Positions 6,601 through 11,869 of a stretch of 11,869 nucleotides of DNA are shown one piece after another. The notes below the pieces were generated by a model. The model was given only the letters and a program-made list of their open reading frames with translations, was not told the origin of the DNA and did not search any database. Numbering within the stretch: position 1 is the first letter of the stretch; each line of letters begins with the position of its first letter. Origin of the DNA: DATHSN01 sp035464115 (GTDB taxonomy: Bacteria > Actinomycetota > Acidimicrobiia > Acidimicrobiales > SKKL01); the NCBI GenBank assembly GCA_035464115.1, contig DATHSN010000423.1, positions 1 to 11,869 of the forward strand. The letters run 5' to 3'. A program made the translations under genes and the position numbers.

Positions 6601-6799
6601 GCGCCAGTGGCGGCGCGACCGGGCCAAGGCCGACGGGGTGCCCGCCTACGTGGTCTTCAACGACGCCACGCTCGGCGAGCTGGCGCTGCTGCGACCCGCC
6701 ACCCTCACCGCCCTCGGACGGGTCAGCGGCATCGGTCCGGCCAAGCTCGAGCGCTACGGCGACGAGATCCTCGGCGTCGTCGCCGACGCCTCGGGCTGA
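3689..6799 (+). CDS. UvrD-type superfamily 1 DNA helicase with N-terminal extension and HRDC domain
   Basis: This 1036-residue ATP-dependent DNA helicase is presumably a 3'-5' translocase in repair, by analogy with UvrD/PcrA. The motor starts at motif Q (LAPDQLAAVAHP) and Walker A APAGSGKT (283-290, K289). It continues with DEFQD (467-471), GDDDQTIYGYAGA (494-506, Q498), NYRCP (529-533), SSVHAVKGREW (790-800) and EEERRVFHVAITRG (822-835, Arg finger R834). After a Pro/Arg-rich linker comes a short beta-rich segment (about 904-945), then an HRDC domain (about 966-1034). Mycobacterial UvrD2 also pairs a UvrD motor with HRDC, but its tetracysteine motif is not seen here. Instead C6, C9, H13 and C22 form a possible zinc site, followed by some 260 residues I cannot assign, including PADVVLPDGRPAWIDGGPL. 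ATG 3689 is preferred over the upstream TTG at 3677. All catalytic motifs appear intact. Confidence 0.93.
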   Translation: MARISCGHCGGTHDSVAAVRACSTSAPPTPAAPGSELPWSEPAREPGAGAGPVGHTDAAGPLGATGGFAPVAVAAVPTTAADLGRLAGPDALGRALLVAPGAAAPAPWDTAERVSVDASCLATPEPVVDALRRAWVERRRVVVEWSIDLPGPERWVDDTVPWAVDATRTDPHEALAHLARTNAVDVRQPDRPRWAWLDAAVAAGATAGGPADVVLPDGRPAWIDGGPLTRFPSEAVDGVAVVPRVNVERGRLTPLGTGGPTADLAPDQLAAVAHPTAAARIIAPAGSGKTRVLTERARHLLRDWGVHPSALCLVAYNRRAADEMRTRTTDLEGLQIRTLNALGLAIVRGAGPYRRRADVSVIDEREVRRHLDGLVTVPRRTNTDPFQPWLDALSAVRLGLRDPAEVEAEYGGDVDGLSEVLPRYRAQLARRGEVDFDEQIVGALEVLRTDPDAREIARRSCRVMLVDEFQDLTPAHLLLVRLLAGPDLAVFGVGDDDQTIYGYAGATPDWLIGYDRLFPGAGDHPLTVNYRCPPAVVEAATHLLARNRRRVPKEIHPDPAATPSADALRVVIAEAPASVVVERVRELVDGGAAPADIAVLTRVNASLAAPQVLLGQAGIAVHGGVGPRWLDRTGVRAALAWLRIAADPSRLRPDDLREAARRPSKGMSNRLLDWIAEKRTAAELRALAERLTTARDSERLHRLADDVERIGRVASRGTAATLRAVRDDIGLDEALASLDSSARTAASSSHLDDLDTLSALAAQHDDLATFEAWLAEQLAVRDDPTGVHLSSVHAVKGREWPHVIVLGADLGLFPHRLADDREEERRVFHVAITRGATSVTVVATAERPSVFLDQLTAPPEGAPLDEPDDAPVDRAPTGPGSRRSRSPAGGRAASTTRSGPATRPAEVGLEIRWGGHVGPIVELADDGARLKLGRATTIVPWGAEVRVDQRWVRLVPPEGADGDADAVEAALRQWRRDRAKADGVPAYVVFNDATLGELALLRPATLTALGRVSGIGPAKLERYGDEILGVVADASG

Positions 6800-6823
6800 G
6801 CCGCCCGGGCCCATCCTGCGACG

Positions 6824-7660
6824 TCAGGTACCCGGGAGGAGGCGGGCGCGCAGCAGGTCGAGCACCTGGGTCAGCGCGTCGCGGGTGGGGTGGCCGGGCT
6901 CGTCGACGAGGTGCTCGGTGAGCACGCTGTGGGCCATCCGGGGGATGTCGTGCGGGTTGCCCGGCGACGAATCGATCTCGACCGCCACGAAGCTCTCGCC
7001 GAGCTCCTCGCGGAGCCGCGCGAAGCGCTCGGCGGGCACCATCCGGTCGCCGGTGAAGCGCAGGGCCATCACGCACAGGTCGTCGTCGGCCACCCGCCGG
7101 CGCACCGCCGCCAGGTCGTCGGCCGACAGCCCGAGGCTGCGCCGCTGACCGCGGGTGAGCCCGATCGGGAGGCTCGGCTGGGACAGCACCGGGGCGACCA
7201 CCGGGGCGTCGACCACCGCGGCGAGGGCGAACCCGCCGGTGAAGCACATGCCGACCACCCCCACACCGGGACCACCGCAGCGGGCGTGCTCGGCGCGGGC
7301 GAGGGCGCGCAGCCATCCCGCCACCGGGCTCGTGCGACCGGTGGCCAGCGCCGCGAACTCGCGCGACGCGCAGGCCCGGGTGAACGAGGCGGCCAGGTAC
7401 GACGGCGACGGCGGGCGACCCACCTCGCCGAACAGGTCGGGGATCACCGCGGTGCAGCCGAGGTCGGCCACCCGCCGGGCGAACCCGAGGACCGCGGGGG
7501 TCACCCCCGGCATCTCGGGCAGCACCAGCACCGCAGGGCCCGACCCCAGGCGCAGCACGCCATGGGTCGTGCCGGCCGCCGCGAGCGAGGTGCGCTCGAC
7601 ACCGGCGAGCAGGTCGCTCGGCGGCGGGCTGCTGGCGGGGTCCGACCGGTCGTCGTCCAT
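6824..7660 (-). CDS. Dienelactone hydrolase family protein
   Basis: This 278-residue alpha/beta hydrolase is of the dienelactone hydrolase type, with Cys in place of the usual Ser nucleophile. The nucleophile elbow is GMCFTGG (137-143, C139). The acid is D205 in FTGDRMVP, and the base is probably H244 in RMAHSVLTEH (H237 in NPHDIP is an alternative). E49 in LPEMPGV matches the glutamate that holds the Cys in an inactive position in the Pseudomonas enzyme. Such proteins hydrolyse enol-lactones or other esters in the cytoplasm; here the substrate is unknown. It begins with a disordered acidic/Pro-rich stretch (1-16). A TAGCCT box 6 nt before the ATG suggests a leaderless mRNA. It converges on the helicase gene (24-nt gap) and is divergent from another hydrolase. 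Confidence 0.9.
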   Translation of the reverse strand: MDDDRSDPASSPPPSDLLAGVERTSLAAAGTTHGVLRLGSGPAVLVLPEMPGVTPAVLGFARRVADLGCTAVIPDLFGEVGRPPSPSYLAASFTRACASREFAALATGRTSPVAGWLRALARAEHARCGGPGVGVVGMCFTGGFALAAVVDAPVVAPVLSQPSLPIGLTRGQRRSLGLSADDLAAVRRRVADDDLCVMALRFTGDRMVPAERFARLREELGESFVAVEIDSSPGNPHDIPRMAHSVLTEHLVDEPGHPTRDALTQVLDLLRARLLPGT

Positions 7661-7666
7661 CGCCGG

Positions 7667-7672
7667 AGGCTA
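7667..7672 (-). promoter_or_regulatory. -10 box TAGCCT for the dienelactone hydrolase gene
   Basis: On the minus strand TAGCCT fits TAnnnT and ends 6 nt before the ATG at 7660. Transcription would begin at the start codon, giving a leaderless mRNA. There is no Shine-Dalgarno sequence in the gap and no clear -35 element. Confidence 0.6.
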
Positions 7673-7706
7673 GGCCGGGTCGGCGTGGGCCGGGAGCCCC
7701 GGGCGG

Positions 7707-7751
7707 CCGGCGCCGGTCGTGGATAGCGTCGGGCGCCACCGACCCGAGGAG
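7707..7751 (+). promoter_or_regulatory. Promoter and ribosome-binding site of the alpha/beta hydrolase gene
   Basis: TAGCGT (7724-7729) is a TAnnnT-type -10 box and should start transcription near 7736, leaving a leader of about 20 nt. GAGGAG (7746-7751) lies 4 nt before ATG 7756. A 10-bp perfect palindrome CCGGCGCCGG (7707-7716) sits just upstream of the -10 box and could bind a regulator, though such G/C strings arise easily at this GC content. Confidence 0.55.
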
Positions 7752-7755
7752 CCCC

Positions 7756-8478
7756 ATGCCCGTCGTCTTCGTCCACGGCGTCCCCGACACCCACCACGTG
7801 TGGAGCCCGGTCATCGCGAGGATCGACCGCGCCGATGTCGTCGCCCCCGACCTCCCCGGGTTCGGCGGCGCTCCCCGCCCCGACGGCTTCGCCGCCACCA
7901 AGGACGACTACGTCGCCTGGCTCGTCGAGCAGCTGCGGCGCCTCGACGGACCCGTCGACCTGGTGGGCCACGACTGGGGGTCGCTGCTCGTGCAGCGGGT
8001 GGCGTCGGTCGCGCCCGACCTGGTCCGGACGTGGACGGCGGGCGGCGCCGCCATCGACCCCGACTACGAGTGGCACGACATGGCCAAGCTCTGGCAGACA
8101 CCGGAGGTGGGCGAGCAGGTGATGGCGGTCATGGCCGGCGATGCGGTCGTCGACTCCCTCGCCGGCGCCGGCGTGCCGCGGGATCACGCGGTGGCCGCCG
8201 CGACCCGCCTCGACGACGAGATGCGGGCGTGCATCCTCGCCCTGTACCGCTCGGCGGTGGAGGTCCAGCACGAGTGGGCCCCCGACCTCGATCGGATCAC
8301 CGCCCCCGGCCTCGTCCTCCACGGGGCGCGTGATCCCTATGTCCACCCCGACCACGCCCGGTACCTCGGCGGCCGCACCGGCGCGCGTGTCGAGATCCTC
8401 GACTGCGGCCACTGGTGGGAGCTCGAGCGGCCCGACGAGGTCGCCGCGCTCCTCACCGCCCACTGGGCCGCCGCCTGA
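7756..8478 (+). CDS. Alpha/beta hydrolase with Asp nucleophile (epoxide hydrolase/haloalkane dehalogenase-like)
   Basis: This 240-residue protein has an alpha/beta-hydrolase core. The oxyanion motif is VHGVPDTHHVW (6-16), and DLPGFG (32-37) is the usual strand-4 turn. The nucleophile elbow is GHDWGS (71-76). The nucleophile position holds Asp (D73), which marks epoxide hydrolases and haloalkane dehalogenases rather than Ser esterases. D193 (GARDPYVHP) and H219 (CGHWWELERP) complete the triad. W74 beside the nucleophile is the halide-binding Trp of dehalogenases but also occurs in epoxide hydrolases. The cap (about 110-175) has tyrosines, yet I cannot place the two epoxide-opening ones with confidence, so the reaction is undecided. 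At 240 residues it is shorter than typical members (about 290-320), with almost nothing before the first strand. ATG 7756 has GAGGAG upstream. Confidence 0.85.
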   Translation: MPVVFVHGVPDTHHVWSPVIARIDRADVVAPDLPGFGGAPRPDGFAATKDDYVAWLVEQLRRLDGPVDLVGHDWGSLLVQRVASVAPDLVRTWTAGGAAIDPDYEWHDMAKLWQTPEVGEQVMAVMAGDAVVDSLAGAGVPRDHAVAAATRLDDEMRACILALYRSAVEVQHEWAPDLDRITAPGLVLHGARDPYVHPDHARYLGGRTGARVEILDCGHWWELERPDEVAALLTAHWAAA

Positions 8479-8506
8479 GACGGGCCGAACTCGGTCGGAG
8501 CTCGCA

Positions 8507-8526
8507 GCGACGAGCGGTAGCGTCGC
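8507..8526 (+). promoter_or_regulatory. Promoter of the ABC operon with inverted repeat over the -10 box
   Basis: TAGCGT (8518-8523) ends 7 nt before GTG 8531, so the ABC operon mRNA is probably leaderless. Arms GCGACG (8507-8512) and CGTCGC (8521-8526) form a perfect 6-bp inverted repeat spaced by 8 nt that overlaps the -10 box, a plausible repressor site. The octamer TAGCGTCG is shared with the promoter at 7724. Confidence 0.55.
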
Positions 8527-8530
8527 CTGA

Positions 8531-9469
8531 GTGCCCGCCGACGCCATCCCGCTCATCGAGGCCCACGGCCTGACCAAGCGCTTCGGCGACTTCGTCGCGG
8601 TCGACGCCATCGACGTGCACGTCGAGCAGGGCGAGGCGTTCGGGTTCCTCGGTCCGAACGGTGCCGGCAAGTCGTCCACCATGCGCATGATCGGGTGCGT
8701 GTCGCCCCGCTCGGGTGGCGACCTGCGCGTCCTCGGTCTCGACCCCGCCGCCGACGGGCCCGCCATCCGCGGGCGGCTCGGGGTGGTGCCCCAGGAGGAC
8801 AGCCTCGACACCGAGCTCACCGTCTGGGACAACCTGCTCATCTACGGCCGCTACTTCGACCTGCCCCGCGCCGAGATCAAGCGGCGCGCCGCCGAGCTGC
8901 TCGAGTTCGCCCGGCTCACCGAGCGCAAGCACGACCGGGTCGACCCCCTCTCTGGGGGCATGAAGCGTCGGCTCACCATCGCCCGGGCGCTCATCAACCG
9001 TCCCGAGCTGGTCCTGCTCGACGAGCCCACCACGGGCCTCGACCCCCAGGCCCGTCACCTGCTCTGGGACCGCCTCTACGAGCTGCGGCGCGAGGGCGTC
9101 ACCCTGGTGCTCACCACCCACTACATGGACGAGGCCGAGCAGCTCTGCGACCGGCTGGTGATCATGGACGGCGGCCGCATCGTCGCCCACGGATCGCCTC
9201 GCCAGCTGATCGACGAGCACGCCACCCGCGAGGTGGTCGAGATGCGGTTCCGCGATCCCCACGAGCGTGAGCGCACGTTCGCTCTCGTGCAGGGCGTCGG
9301 TCGCCGGGTCGAATCCGTGGCCGACCGGGTCCTCGTCTACGTCGACGATGGCGACGCGGTGGTGCAGAAGGTGACCGCCGAGGGCATCGAGCCGAGCTCG
9401 GTGCTGGTGCGGCGGGCCACCCTCGAAGACGTGTTCCTCATCATCACCGGCCGGACCCTCGAGGACTGA
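8531..9469 (+). CDS. ABC transporter ATP-binding protein, DrrA/NodI type
   Basis: This 312-residue cytoplasmic ATPase drives an ABC-2 exporter. Walker A is GPNGAGKS (41-48, K47), Q-loop Q88 (VVPQED), signature LSGGM (140-144), Walker B LVLLDE (160-165), D-loop GLD (169-171) and switch H197 (LTTHYMDEAE). The run from VPQEDSLD through ELLEFARL, SGGMKRRLTIARALIN and LDPQARHLLWDRL is close to what I recall of the NodI/DrrA branch. It carries the roughly 90-residue C-terminal extension usual in that branch. The GTG start is chosen because the first strand (IPLIEAHGLTKRFG) begins at once and a -10 box lies 7 nt upstream. Its TGA shares a base with the ATG of the next gene, so translation is coupled to the permeases. 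The NodI likeness concerns family only and does not imply nodulation; substrate is unknown. Confidence 0.93.
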   Translation: MPADAIPLIEAHGLTKRFGDFVAVDAIDVHVEQGEAFGFLGPNGAGKSSTMRMIGCVSPRSGGDLRVLGLDPAADGPAIRGRLGVVPQEDSLDTELTVWDNLLIYGRYFDLPRAEIKRRAAELLEFARLTERKHDRVDPLSGGMKRRLTIARALINRPELVLLDEPTTGLDPQARHLLWDRLYELRREGVTLVLTTHYMDEAEQLCDRLVIMDGGRIVAHGSPRQLIDEHATREVVEMRFRDPHERERTFALVQGVGRRVESVADRVLVYVDDGDAVVQKVTAEGIEPSSVLVRRATLEDVFLIITGRTLED

Positions 9470-10242
9470 TGGCCGCCCCCGCCCTCGTCCGCGTCGTCGA
9501 GCGCGAAGCCCGGGTCTTTCGCCAGCTGTGGCGGGGCTCGGTGTTCTCGAGCGTCGTCACCCCGCTGTTGTTCCTCGCCGCCATGGGCATCGGCCTCGGC
9601 GACCTGGTCGACGAGCGATCGGGGTCGGTCGACGGGTTCGACTACCTGGTGTTCGTCACCCCCGGCCTGCTCGCCGCCTCGGCCATGCAGACCGCGGCCG
9701 GCGAGTCGCTGTGGCCGGTGATGGCGGGCACCAAGTGGATGCGCTTCTTCCACGCCATGGTCGCCACCCCGGTGGCGCCCGGCGACGTCTACGGCGGCTT
9801 CGTGGTGTGGCAGGCGCTGCGGGTCGTGCTCGCCTCCACCCTGTTCCTCGCGGTGGCGGCCCTGCTCGGCGGGGTCGTGTCGTGGTGGGGCGTCCTCGCC
9901 ATCCCGGCCGTCACCCTGTGCGCCGCCGCCTTCGCCGCACCCCTCGCCGCGTTCGCCGTCGGCCGCGAGTCCGACCAGAGCTTCGCGCTCATCATGCGGC
10001 TCGCCATCGTGCCGCTGTTCCTCTTCTCGGGCACGTTCTTCCCCGTCGACCAGCTGCCCGACGCGCTCGAGCCGGTGGCGTGGCTGTCGCCGCTGTGGCA
10101 CGGCGTCGAGCTGGCCCGGTCGGCCACCACCGGCTCGGCCGACCTGGGCCCCACCGTCGCCCACGTCGTCGTGCTCGCCGCCGTCATCGCCGTCTCGTGG
10201 CGGCTCGGCACCCGGGCGTTCGCCCGCCGGTTGACGGCATGA
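9469..10242 (+). CDS. ABC-2 type permease, first subunit
   Basis: This 257-residue membrane protein has about six hydrophobic helices: roughly 25-43, a second near 62-80, two in the middle, one around IVPLFLFSGTFFPV and one at the C-terminus. The FLFSGTFFPVDQLPDALEPVAWLSPLWHGVELAR segment is typical of NodJ/DrrB-like ABC-2 permeases, with the FFP motif followed by the PLxHGVxLxR helix. The N-terminal RVVEREARVFRQLWRG is the usual amphipathic helix before the first membrane span. The ATG overlaps the ATPase stop by one base, and the stop overlaps the next start by four. It probably pairs with the next gene product to form a heterodimeric channel. Confidence 0.9.
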   Translation: MAAPALVRVVEREARVFRQLWRGSVFSSVVTPLLFLAAMGIGLGDLVDERSGSVDGFDYLVFVTPGLLAASAMQTAAGESLWPVMAGTKWMRFFHAMVATPVAPGDVYGGFVVWQALRVVLASTLFLAVAALLGGVVSWWGVLAIPAVTLCAAAFAAPLAAFAVGRESDQSFALIMRLAIVPLFLFSGTFFPVDQLPDALEPVAWLSPLWHGVELARSATTGSADLGPTVAHVVVLAAVIAVSWRLGTRAFARRLTA

Positions 10243-11066
10243 GCGGGACCGTCACCGTCGAAGGGCCGCGATCGGTGGGCCGGATCGCGCCCGCCGGCCT
10301 GGTCGGCGGGCGAGCCCGTCACGTCGTCGAGCGCAACGGGCTCACCTATCGGCGCAGCTGGCCGCTGTTCCTCACCGGGTTCATCGAGCCGATCCTCTAC
10401 CTGCTGTCGATCGGGCTCGGCGTGGGCGCCCTCGTGGGCGACCTCCCCGGCCCCGGGGGCGAGCCGGTGAGCTACCAGACCTTCGTGGCCCCGGGCCTGT
10501 TCGCCGCCGCGGCCATGAACGGCGCCGTGTTCGACACGACGTTCAACTTCTTCGTGAAGTTCAAGTACTCCAAGACCTACGACGCCATGCTCGCCACCCC
10601 CCTCGATGTGCGCGACGTGGCCCTCGGCGAGGTCGGCTGGGCGGTGCTGCGGGGCACCGTCTACGCCACCGCGTTCCTGGCCACCATGGTGGTGATGGGG
10701 CTCGTCGAGTCGTGGTGGGCGGTGCTCGTCATCCCCGTGGCGGCGCTCATCGGCTTCGGGTTCGCCGGGGCCGGGCTGGCCGGCACCACGTGGATGCGGT
10801 CGTTCATCGACTTCGACTACATCAACCTGGCGATCATCCCGCTGTTCCTCTTCTCGGCCACGTTCTTCCCCCTCGACCGCTACCCCGACGCCGTGCAGTG
10901 GGTGGTGCGGGTCACGCCGCTCTACCAGGGCGTCGACCTCGTGCGCTCGCTCACCCTCGGCGACGTGCGGTGGACGCTGCTGTTCCCGGTCGTCTACCTC
11001 GCCGCCATGGGCACCATCGGCATGCGGATCGCCGCCGCCCGGCTGCGCCGACTGCTGCAGCCCTGA
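10239..11066 (+). CDS. ABC-2 type permease, second subunit
   Basis: This 275-residue membrane protein is related to the previous one but clearly not identical. FLFSATFFPLDRYPDAVQWVVRVTPLYQGVDLVRSLTLG parallels the FLFSGTFFP segment there, and ATPLDVRDV parallels ATPVAPGDV. A polar N-terminal tail of about 30 residues precedes the amphipathic helix VVERNGLTYRRSW (29-41), followed by the first span (about 42-63) and roughly five more. ATG 10239 is chosen because it forms an ATGA overlap with the upstream stop. The reading frame is open further upstream, but there it reads as Arg/Pro-rich sequence without membrane helices. No Shine-Dalgarno sequence is seen, so translational coupling is likely. 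The pair looks like an old tandem duplication. Confidence 0.9.
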   Translation: MSGTVTVEGPRSVGRIAPAGLVGGRARHVVERNGLTYRRSWPLFLTGFIEPILYLLSIGLGVGALVGDLPGPGGEPVSYQTFVAPGLFAAAAMNGAVFDTTFNFFVKFKYSKTYDAMLATPLDVRDVALGEVGWAVLRGTVYATAFLATMVVMGLVESWWAVLVIPVAALIGFGFAGAGLAGTTWMRSFIDFDYINLAIIPLFLFSATFFPLDRYPDAVQWVVRVTPLYQGVDLVRSLTLGDVRWTLLFPVVYLAAMGTIGMRIAAARLRRLLQP

Positions 11067-11068
11067 CC

Positions 11069-11584
11069 ATGCCGCTCCCCCCCGATCTCGTCGCCGAGGT
11101 GCGCCGCAGCATCCGCTCCCTCGTGGGGGCGCGGCTCGACCCGGCGCGCTGGGACGAGGCCCACGCGCACCTGCGACGACTCGGTGAGGCGGTCGTTGCC
11201 GGCGATGCCGAGGCCACCCGGGCCGGGCTGGTCCCGGTCGCCCAGGCCGGGTTCGAGGGGGCGGTTCGGCGCCGTCTCGGTGCGCCCCGGGGCTCGGCCC
11301 CGGCGGTCATCCCCACCAAGCGCACCAGCGGGCTCCCGCTCGTCGGCGCGGTGTGCGCCGCCATCCTCCTGCTGCTCGGGTGGCTGCTCGGCGGCGGGTT
11401 GCTGCTGGTCGGCACCGGCCTGCTCGCGGTCGGCGTGCTCGGCGTGGCCCTGGCCGGCACCCGCACGAACCTGGCCCGCACCCAACGCCGCCACGCCGCT
11501 CAGCGCCCCACCGACGACCTCGCCGTCGACACCCCACCCGAGGTGCTCGCCCTCGTCGCCGAGATCGAGCGAGCGCTGGATTGA
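11069..11584 (+). CDS. Small membrane protein with helical head, ABC operon accessory (possible CATRASP-like domain)
   Basis: This 171-residue protein starts 2 nt after the permease stop, so it belongs to the operon. Residues 1-71 form a helical head with LDPARWDEAHAHLRRLGEAV (23-42), then AGDAEATRAGL (44-54) and AGFEGAVRRRLG (60-71). A basic linker leads to two membrane helices (about 88-108 and 110-130). The C-terminal tail is Arg-rich at first, then acidic (VDTPPEVLALVAEIERALD). The head recalls the CATRA-associated small protein domain of conflict systems (W near the start, LxxLxxAlaaGD, AGpvRxxRlG), but this is from memory and unproven. No partner of such a system is visible. Otherwise it may be an uncharacterised accessory or immunity-like protein for the exporter. 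Confidence 0.8.
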   Translation: MPLPPDLVAEVRRSIRSLVGARLDPARWDEAHAHLRRLGEAVVAGDAEATRAGLVPVAQAGFEGAVRRRLGAPRGSAPAVIPTKRTSGLPLVGAVCAAILLLLGWLLGGGLLLVGTGLLAVGVLGVALAGTRTNLARTQRRHAAQRPTDDLAVDTPPEVLALVAEIERALD

Positions 11585-11594
11585 CGAGGCCCGC

Positions 11595-11869
11595 TCAGCT
11601 GCAGCCGCGAGACACACACCTCGGGTTCGCCACCGTGTAGACGACCCCATCGGGTGTCCAGGTCTCGAACCGCTCCAGGTTGCCGACGTCGACCACCTCA
11701 TAGGTGACCTTCAGGACCTCGTTGTTCCCCTCGTACTTGAGGTTCCACTCGACCAGTTTGATCTCACCACGCTCGTCGCTCCAGACCTCGACCTCGCGGG
11801 TCGTCTGCTTCACGCTGCCGTTGGGCTTGAGCTCGTGGACGGTGACCTCGACGGTGACGGGGACGCTCG
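11595..11869 (-). CDS. 3' part of a beta-rich protein of unknown function (5' end off window)
   Basis: The minus strand is open from the right edge to TGA at 11597-11595, giving about 90 residues. The sequence alternates polar and hydrophobic residues (VPVTVEVTVHEL, REVEVW, EVLKVTYEVVDV, GVVYTVANP), typical of a beta sandwich or barrel. It ends in PRCVSRGCS, where two cysteines could form a disulfide, hinting at an exported protein. I do not recognise the family. A GTG at 11813 could start a 72-residue version, but the same beta pattern continues upstream without a stop, so the gene probably begins outside the window. Its GC content and its Lys, Asn and Glu use differ visibly from the neighbours. 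It converges on the ABC operon with a 10-nt gap and no visible terminator. Confidence 0.7.
   Translation of the reverse strand, partial: SVPVTVEVTVHELKPNGSVKQTTREVEVWSDERGEIKLVEWNLKYEGNNEVLKVTYEVVDVGNLERFETWTPDGVVYTVANPRCVSRGCS

Noticed and set aside
5420..6814. Minus-strand open frame of 464 codons under the helicase
   Set aside because: Gly/Arg/Val-rich shadow; the plus strand holds all SF1 helicase motifs and the HRDC domain in order.
6800..6823. Bidirectional terminator between the helicase and dienelactone hydrolase genes
   Set aside because: The 24-nt gap has only a short GCCCGGGC palindrome and no convincing stem-loop.
9528..10238. N-terminal extension of the second permease over the first permease gene
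   Set aside because: That part is an Arg/Pro-rich out-of-frame reading of the first permease; the ATGA overlap at 10239 marks the real start.
8531..11066. Nodulation (Nod factor) export system
   Set aside because: NodI/NodJ likeness reflects the general ABC-2 subfamily; no nod biosynthesis genes are present and the host looks actinobacterial.

Overview
The window is very GC-rich DNA densely packed with genes on both strands. Gaps are short, stop codons are mostly TGA, and several genes have a TAnnnT-type -10 box 6-7 nt before the start codon, as in leaderless genes. Gene content (an F420-dependent LLM-class oxidoreductase of a typically actinobacterial subfamily, an actinobacterial PfkB kinase type, a UvrD/HRDC helicase with a long N-terminal extension) points to a high-GC actinobacterium, possibly class Acidimicrobiia. 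That placement is inference from sequence style, not a search result. I see no rRNA, tRNA, CRISPR array, phage or intact insertion sequence.

Left part (1-3124). A minus-strand gene (1-763, running off the left edge) encodes a B-box-like zinc-finger protein with one membrane segment and a C-terminal Pro/Thr tail built on 18-bp DNA repeats. A 147-bp divergent spacer follows, holding hairpins, a 12-bp palindrome and a promoter. On the plus strand come an F420-dependent oxidoreductase and a small RsbW-like ATP-binding protein whose start codon appears to be ATC. The latter ends in a 14-bp tail-to-tail overlap with a PfkB-family sugar/nucleoside kinase on the minus strand.

Middle part (3125-8478). 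A SnoaL/NTF2-like protein is followed by a 1036-residue UvrD-type DNA helicase. This carries a cysteine cluster and about 280 extra residues before the motor, and an HRDC domain at its C-terminus. Then comes a divergent pair of hydrolases: a dienelactone-hydrolase-family protein (minus) and an alpha/beta hydrolase with an Asp nucleophile (plus). They share a 95-bp promoter region.

Right part (8479-11869). A tightly coupled operon encodes a DrrA/NodI-type ABC ATPase, two related but non-identical ABC-2 permeases and a small protein with a helical head and two membrane helices. The first three genes overlap by 1 and 4 nt, and the fourth starts 2 nt after the third. Together they look like a complete ABC-2 exporter plus an accessory protein. 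The head of the accessory protein resembles, from memory, the CATRA-associated small protein domain of bacterial conflict systems. The last feature is the 3' part of a minus-strand gene for a beta-rich protein with lower GC and more Lys/Asn than its neighbours.

Most of the window is ordinary chromosomal gene content. I find no complete new system. The best leads are the accessory protein in the ABC operon, the ATC start codon in a leaderless-like context, the N-terminal extension of the helicase and the zinc-finger/membrane/repeat protein at the left edge.
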